NCBI GenBank assembly: GCA_016930155.1
Contig: JAFGHL010000032.1
Span: 1-52,276 of the forward strand
Direction: 5' to 3'
Origin: Dehalococcoidia bacterium
Lineage (GTDB): Bacteria > Chloroflexota > Dehalococcoidia > GIF9 > UBA5629
DNA: 52,276 nucleotides
Shown here: positions 48,045 through 52,276 of the stretch, piece after piece
How the letters are laid out: each line of letters starts with the position of its first letter
Numbering within the stretch: position 1 is the first letter of the stretch
Notes under the pieces: model-generated
Seen by the model: only the letters and a program-made list of their open reading frames with translations
The model's database searches: none
Told to the model about the DNA's origin: nothing
Made by a program: the position numbers and the translations under genes

Positions 48045-50561
48045 TTACATGCAGTGGCTTTCACGGGCGATTATCTCGTTCTGAAGTTCGCGGCCGATCG
48101 ATGTGAAATAGGCATTATAACCGGTTACACGCACGAGCAGGTGCCGATAAGTGTCCGGATTTTTCTGTGCATCGCGTAAAATATCGGCGTCTATCATATT
48201 CACCTGTAGCGCGCTACCCCCGTTCTCAGCGTAACTGCGCAGGAAGGCTATAAATTTGGATTTATGCTCGGGATCGCGCAGCAGGGACGGGCTGAAGGTC
48301 ATTGTATGGCTGGCGCCGTTGGGTAGTACGTTTAAGTATCCTTCCCAGTCGCCGTTGCCCGCCGGATCCTTGCCCCCCAGCACTTTCCCCACGGAATTCA
48401 CGTTGGCCGTAGGACCGTTGATGTCGGCTCCCGCGCAGGGGCAGATCGCATTGGACAGGAATTGTCCCTTGGGCCTGCCGTCGGGGCTGGCCGGCAGGAT
48501 GAACCCGTCGCCTACCCAGTAGTTCCAGGAAAGCATGCCGGGGCGATATTGTTTACCCGTAGCAGAAGTGCGGTATTTCCAGGTTTCGCCAGCCCACAGG
48601 TCCATTACATCTTTGCCCAGGTTATCCGCCTGGTCATCATCCCTTCCGTATTTGGGCGCTTTATTTAACGCCCTGGCCTGCAGAACCTCATGCCCCTTCC
48701 AGTTGTCTTTGAGCGCCTGGATGAGCTCTTGCATAGTGCATTCTTTCTGATCGAAGACCAGGTACTTGATGGCCAGCAGGGAATCCACCGTTGTTGCATA
48801 GGTCACAGCCTCCACCGTGATGAAGCTCAGCTCGGCCCCGCCCTCGTTAACGTCCATGCCCTTATCGGCACATCCTCTCACCATGCACGAGAGGTAAGGC
48901 GTGCGTAAAAATTTGGCTCTGATCCTGTCCGTCCAATTGTACAGCTCGGCTGCCCGTTTCGTGAGATGCACGGTCTGCGTGACATAGGCGTTCCAGAACT
49001 CATCCCATGTCCGGAATCTGGTCGCATCCCCTGTGTCGGCTCCCCAGCGTTTGATCGGTTCATGTTTGCCGGTCATGGGGTCTACCCAGGGGATCATGTC
49101 ATATCCGCCGGTGAGCGCGTGCTCAACGGCTTTGAGAAGGTTAAGGTTGATATCAACCGTGCCCGAACGATCGTTTCCGCACATGGTATTTTCAAGGCAC
49201 CCGACCGGCGCATAATCGAAAACGTTATCGGCGTTGATCAGTTTTTCTACGCCGGCCATTTTTGCTTCGCGCAGCATTCCTGCGATCGAGCGTTCATCGA
49301 AGTTCAGCAGGAAGGGTGATCCCTGGCTTGATGCGATCATGTCGATCACTTTCTCCAGCAGCCTGTCCGGGCTGTGCCGGTGCAGGCGGACATTCGGCTT
49401 GGGCTCAAGCAGGGGGGTCAATTCGTCGATCACCTCGAGCATTCCGTAGGTCAAGTCGTTGCTGAGGTCGACTCCGCCCTTACCCATGCCGGAGAGGGTA
49501 ATAAGCTGCCCGAAGCCGGCCGTGATGCCCTGGTTGCCCCCGGTCCTTATCATGGCATCGTAAGCAGTGTTGCAATGGATCCAGAAGCATTTCAACAGCT
49601 CTTTGCCGAACTCATGATCCATGCCTTCATCCAGCGACTTTTTCCAGAAGGGGTAGAGGTACTGGTCCGCCCGACCGAAAGATACACCCGGCCCGGGATA
49701 GTTCTCATCGCTCATAACCAGCATGTGTGTGATCCACAGCGCTTGAATGGCCTCCCAGAAATTCTGCGCCGGCTCCCACGGCACCCGGCGCAGCATATCC
49801 GCCATCTTGAGAAGCTCATTTTTTCTGGTGCTGTCAGCTTCATTCTCGGCTAGTTGCGCGCAGACCTTGCTGTATTCAAAAGCCACGTCACGCGCCATGG
49901 TGGCGGCGACCAGCATGGCTTTAATCTGATGGCCCTTTTTACTGTCGTACTCATGCTGTGATAGGGACGACAGTTTCCGGTTTAATTCCTCGTGTATGCT
50001 CTTCCAGCCCTCGCGCAGGATTCTTGAATAGTCTGCTATGATGTGCCCGCTGGTTGCACCGGCGTTGCCGTAACCATGGTTATGGAACCAGAACTCGGCG
50101 GCGCGGGCGCCCTTTTTCCCGTAGACTGCTTTGGAGTATTCCGCCGCTTCCTTCTGGTTGAAACACCTGGAAGTTTGTACGTTGAAGCGGCCGCCGGCTA
50201 TCAGATCGCCCGGCAGAACCTCATGCGGGAGGTAATACACCATGACTTCCCTGATAAACCAGGCCTGACGCTCCGGCAAACTCCATTCCCAGAAGCCCTC
50301 GGGAAGATCCACTTTAAAGGATGCCTGCTGAAAGGCGCCTGTGAAAGTCGGGAAAAAGGTATAGGTCTCAGGCACAATATAGAAATTGCCCTCCTGATAC
50401 TGGATATCCCAGGGTGTTCCCGTAGTGAAGCCGGTAAACTCGTTGTTCCACTTCCGGTTGTTGCCCTGGAAATAGTAGTCACGCAGCCATTTGATGCGGG
50501 GTGAGAGATTGCGCGGTTCCTTGATCGAGTAGCGGGGGGTATTACAGCTCTGGGTGGTCAT
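48045..50561 (-). CDS. Glycyl radical enzyme of unknown substrate
   Basis: 838 residues of the PFL/glycyl-radical family. The radical site is RVTGYNAYF (Gly814) near the C-terminus, followed by LQNEIIAR. The active-site Cys is Cys455 in PVGCLEN, with Glu457 two residues later; this acid is the base in dehydratase, C-N/C-S lyase and arylacetate-decarboxylase lineages. The adjacent Cys-Cys of pyruvate formate-lyase is absent. Another Cys lies at 461. The exact reaction cannot be read. A GGAGGG ribosome-binding site and a strong promoter precede it. It is flanked by an MFS transporter gene upstream and its activase downstream. Confidence 0.95.
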   Translation of the reverse strand: MTTQSCNTPRYSIKEPRNLSPRIKWLRDYYFQGNNRKWNNEFTGFTTGTPWDIQYQEGNFYIVPETYTFFPTFTGAFQQASFKVDLPEGFWEWSLPERQAWFIREVMVYYLPHEVLPGDLIAGGRFNVQTSRCFNQKEAAEYSKAVYGKKGARAAEFWFHNHGYGNAGATSGHIIADYSRILREGWKSIHEELNRKLSSLSQHEYDSKKGHQIKAMLVAATMARDVAFEYSKVCAQLAENEADSTRKNELLKMADMLRRVPWEPAQNFWEAIQALWITHMLVMSDENYPGPGVSFGRADQYLYPFWKKSLDEGMDHEFGKELLKCFWIHCNTAYDAMIRTGGNQGITAGFGQLITLSGMGKGGVDLSNDLTYGMLEVIDELTPLLEPKPNVRLHRHSPDRLLEKVIDMIASSQGSPFLLNFDERSIAGMLREAKMAGVEKLINADNVFDYAPVGCLENTMCGNDRSGTVDINLNLLKAVEHALTGGYDMIPWVDPMTGKHEPIKRWGADTGDATRFRTWDEFWNAYVTQTVHLTKRAAELYNWTDRIRAKFLRTPYLSCMVRGCADKGMDVNEGGAELSFITVEAVTYATTVDSLLAIKYLVFDQKECTMQELIQALKDNWKGHEVLQARALNKAPKYGRDDDQADNLGKDVMDLWAGETWKYRTSATGKQYRPGMLSWNYWVGDGFILPASPDGRPKGQFLSNAICPCAGADINGPTANVNSVGKVLGGKDPAGNGDWEGYLNVLPNGASHTMTFSPSLLRDPEHKSKFIAFLRSYAENGGSALQVNMIDADILRDAQKNPDTYRHLLVRVTGYNAYFTSIGRELQNEIIARESHCM

Positions 50562-50635
50562 AGCCTTGCCCTCCTATTCCTTGTTAAACAGCTAAAATGA
50601 ACACGATGCCGAAATTGCCCTGCGGTAATACTGTA

Positions 50636-50663
50636 ATTTTAGGAGTTTGGCTGGTTTTGTCAA
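50636..50663 (-). promoter_or_regulatory. Promoter of the glycyl radical operon
   Basis: On the minus strand TTGACA (50658-50663), a 16-base spacer and TAAAAT (50636-50641). Predicted leader of about 68 bases. It shows the enzyme, activase and PNPOx-like genes can be transcribed independently of the transporter gene. Confidence 0.65.
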
Positions 50664-50715
50664 CCACTTTTATCACTTTCACGTGTGTGTGTATACCGGC
50701 GGGCTGGGTTGAAAC

Positions 50716-50745
50716 AAGTGGAGGCGGGCATGCCCGCCTCCACTT
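50716..50745. repeat. Perfect 30-bp palindrome
   Basis: Fifteen-base arms AAGTGGAGGCGGGCA and TGCCCGCCTCCACTT pair without mismatch or loop, 20 bases after the MFS stop. No T-run follows in the transcribed direction. The inner 26 bp resemble the 39035-39060 palindrome. It may be a terminator-like or REP-like dispersed element. Confidence 0.7.
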
Positions 50746-50765
50746 AACGCTATTAACAGAATTGA

Positions 50766-52058
50766 CTATTTCTCAGCCATCAGCTGTTCGTGTCTAACCC
50801 TCTCCATATCGGCAGGGAAAGGCTTGGCGGCCATTAGATAACAGATTCCGCCAAGGATGCCGCCGATGCAGGCTATTGTCAGTGCAGTACCCAGCGCCTG
50901 GGCATCCTGCCCCAGTGCATCGGAGATAGCGCCGACAAAATAAGGGCTCCAGCCGCCGCCGAAGACATACATACAGAAGACCATCAGGCCCCAGACGAGC
51001 CCTTTCTGAGCCGCTGGTGCTACGTCCTGTGACAAGGCGCTCAGGCAGGGTATTGCCATTACATTTAGCACACCGTAGGCGATTACAAGTACCAGGCCTA
51101 TGCCCTTCATCTGAAAGTAGATAGCCCCTGCAAGGCAGATGGCGCTGAGGAATATCGTGATCGCAGGTATATACAGACGGCCCCTGGGATCCTTTTTGAA
51201 CCAGACGTCCGCGAGGATGCCGCCCAGCGGTGATCCGACTATGGCGGCCAGGACGATAGGCACCATCACGGCATTGGCGGCTGCGACATCCACTCCCCAT
51301 GCCCTGCCCACATAGGCAGGAGTCCAGAATAGAAATGACATGGACATGATGTTGGCCAGGCCATAGCCTACCAGCACCCAGACCAATGAGGGTATCTTGA
51401 AAAGGGTTTTTATCGATTGCCCGAAGGTTACCTTGAAACCGGTGGCGGATTGTGTGGCTACGGTCTTGTAATCTTTCATGAACAGGGCCAGTATGCCGAG
51501 GATAACGCCCGGGATGGCGAAGTACAGGAACGGGGCCTGCCAGCCCTGTGTCTTGGCTATAGCGCCGGCCAGCACCGATCCCAGCGCTATGCCCAGCGGG
51601 ACTGCCATGTTAAAAACTCCCATGGCTGCGCCGCGCGCCTTATGCGAGTAAGCGGCGCCGACCATGGCTGTGCCGCCGGCTGAGAATCCGGCTTCACCCA
51701 CGCCGACCAGGCTGCGGGGAACGAATAGAGACCAGAAATTCCAGGCCTTGCCGGTCAGGAATGTAAAGCCGCTCCACAGGATCGCCATAATGGCGATGGA
51801 CTTGCGCCTGCTCCATCGGTCGACCAGATAGGCTACAGGGAATGAGAATAGTGCTATGCTGAGGAGGAAGACTGAACCTAAAATCCCCACGTCGCCGTCG
51901 TTCAGGTTCAGGGCGGCTTTCATCGGTTCGACTACCGCGGCAACCACCTGCCTGTCCATGTAGTTGACCATGTAGAGCAGCGTGCAGATGATCAGGATGA
52001 AAAGCGATGCCCCCTTGCCGGCTTTGTATTGCTTGGAATCACCAGTGTCCTTTACCAC
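50766..52058 (-). CDS. MFS transporter (spinster-like)
   Basis: 430 residues with 12 predicted membrane helices. YMVNYMDRQVVAAVVEPMKAALNLNDGDVGILGS, VDRWSRRKSIAIMAILWS (the loop 2-3 MFS signature) and RSLVGVGEAGFSAGGTAMV place it among spinster-like organic-solute carriers. The GTG at 52058 was chosen because AGGAGG lies 6 bases upstream; the frame is open 21 codons further without that feature. It is upstream of, and in the same direction as, the glycyl radical enzyme, so import of that enzyme's substrate or export of its product is inferred. The substrate is unknown. Confidence 0.9.
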   Translation of the reverse strand: MVKDTGDSKQYKAGKGASLFILIICTLLYMVNYMDRQVVAAVVEPMKAALNLNDGDVGILGSVFLLSIALFSFPVAYLVDRWSRRKSIAIMAILWSGFTFLTGKAWNFWSLFVPRSLVGVGEAGFSAGGTAMVGAAYSHKARGAAMGVFNMAVPLGIALGSVLAGAIAKTQGWQAPFLYFAIPGVILGILALFMKDYKTVATQSATGFKVTFGQSIKTLFKIPSLVWVLVGYGLANIMSMSFLFWTPAYVGRAWGVDVAAANAVMVPIVLAAIVGSPLGGILADVWFKKDPRGRLYIPAITIFLSAICLAGAIYFQMKGIGLVLVIAYGVLNVMAIPCLSALSQDVAPAAQKGLVWGLMVFCMYVFGGGWSPYFVGAISDALGQDAQALGTALTIACIGGILGGICYLMAAKPFPADMERVRHEQLMAEK

Positions 52059-52145
52059 TACATACCTCCTTATGAAATTAGTTTGTATTGAAGTCGCCCC
52101 CGGCGGCCGATTAAGTTGCAATAACAGGCGCGGCGATAACGCCCC

Positions 52146-52174
52146 ATATTACCTTTCCGCAGCTACCCAGTCAA
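52146..52174 (-). promoter_or_regulatory. Candidate promoter of the MFS gene
   Basis: On the minus strand TTGACT (52169-52174), a 17-base spacer and TAATAT (52146-52151). A second TATAAT (52240-52245) lies further upstream without a good -35. The leader from the first would be about 80 bases. Confidence 0.4.
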
Positions 52175-52276
52175 GCGAAATATGAATTGTGTTACTGTCT
52201 CTGATTTGTCGGTTTTGAGTTAGAGAGACCTTGCAAAACATTATACCGCTATCCTTGATATAGATTTTAATAGTTC

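Noticed and set aside
48045-50561. Benzyl/alkylsuccinate synthase or pyruvate formate-lyase
   Set aside because: Glu457 follows the active-site Cys by two residues and there is no Cys-Cys pair. No small BssB/BssC-like subunits are adjacent.
50661-50700. GTGTGTGTGT run as a repeat feature
   Set aside because: Only a few units between the operon promoter and the palindrome; too short to call a microsatellite or regulatory element.

Overview
The window looks like an ordinary chromosomal segment of an anaerobic bacterium. The most likely source is an uncultured Dehalococcoidia-like Chloroflexota; this is inferred from gene content and not proven. Pointers are a glycyl radical enzyme with its radical-SAM activase, the DUF39/NIL-ferredoxin/UPF0280 homocysteine genes typical of anaerobes, an ADP-forming acyl-CoA synthetase alpha-type protein, several FMN and Fe-S redox proteins, many small zinc-ribbon or Cys-rich proteins, and frequent TTG/GTG starts. 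I found no tRNA, rRNA, insertion sequence, integrase, phage gene or CRISPR array. Genes are tightly packed and no stretch over 300 bases lacks a gene; the longest gaps (about 34205-34459, 25299-25526, 50562-50765, 52059-52276) hold promoter or operator-like signals.

Layout. 1-5234: the end of a spermidine synthase, then a leftward operon tldD-tldE-PAC2-HEAT-GNAT with 4-base overlaps. 5396-10105: a small SWIM zinc-finger protein, folC, two paralogous membrane glycosyltransferases and a divergent plsY-like gene. 10131-14491: pyrF and dinB, a tiny lmo0937-type membrane protein, an orphan MacB-type permease and a crotonase. 14513-17562 (leftward): relA/spoT, rpsT and a class II aldolase. 17765-20870: a 51-residue Cys-containing protein, a CoA-ligase alpha-type protein and hisS. 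20890-23968: a nitroreductase and a three-gene homocysteine module behind a foldable leader. 23978-31199: lipoprotein, DoxX/MauE, zinc ribbon, DUF503, MrfA-like helicase and a polar amino-acid ABC transporter. 31270-35032: a tandem patatin, a winged-helix regulator and a flavin reductase. 35108-38016: a zinc uptake operon (Zur-type regulator, ZnuA, ZnuC, ZnuB) behind a perfect 23-bp palindrome. 38070-43873: a lipoprotein, a double-flavodoxin Fe-S protein, ftsY, lgt and recJ. 44066-46106: a lipoprotein and an alpha/beta hydrolase. 46126-52058 (leftward): MFS transporter, glycyl radical enzyme, activase and a flavin-binding protein, the best candidate for an undescribed pathway.

Two themes recur. 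Several genes have a TATAAT or TAAAAT box only 5-10 bases before the start codon and no Shine-Dalgarno sequence, which suggests leaderless or near-leaderless mRNAs; others have extended -10 boxes (TGnTATAAT). Large perfect palindromes also occur between genes. Two of them (39035-39060 and 50718-50743) share a 26-bp GTGGA(A/G)GCGG architecture.
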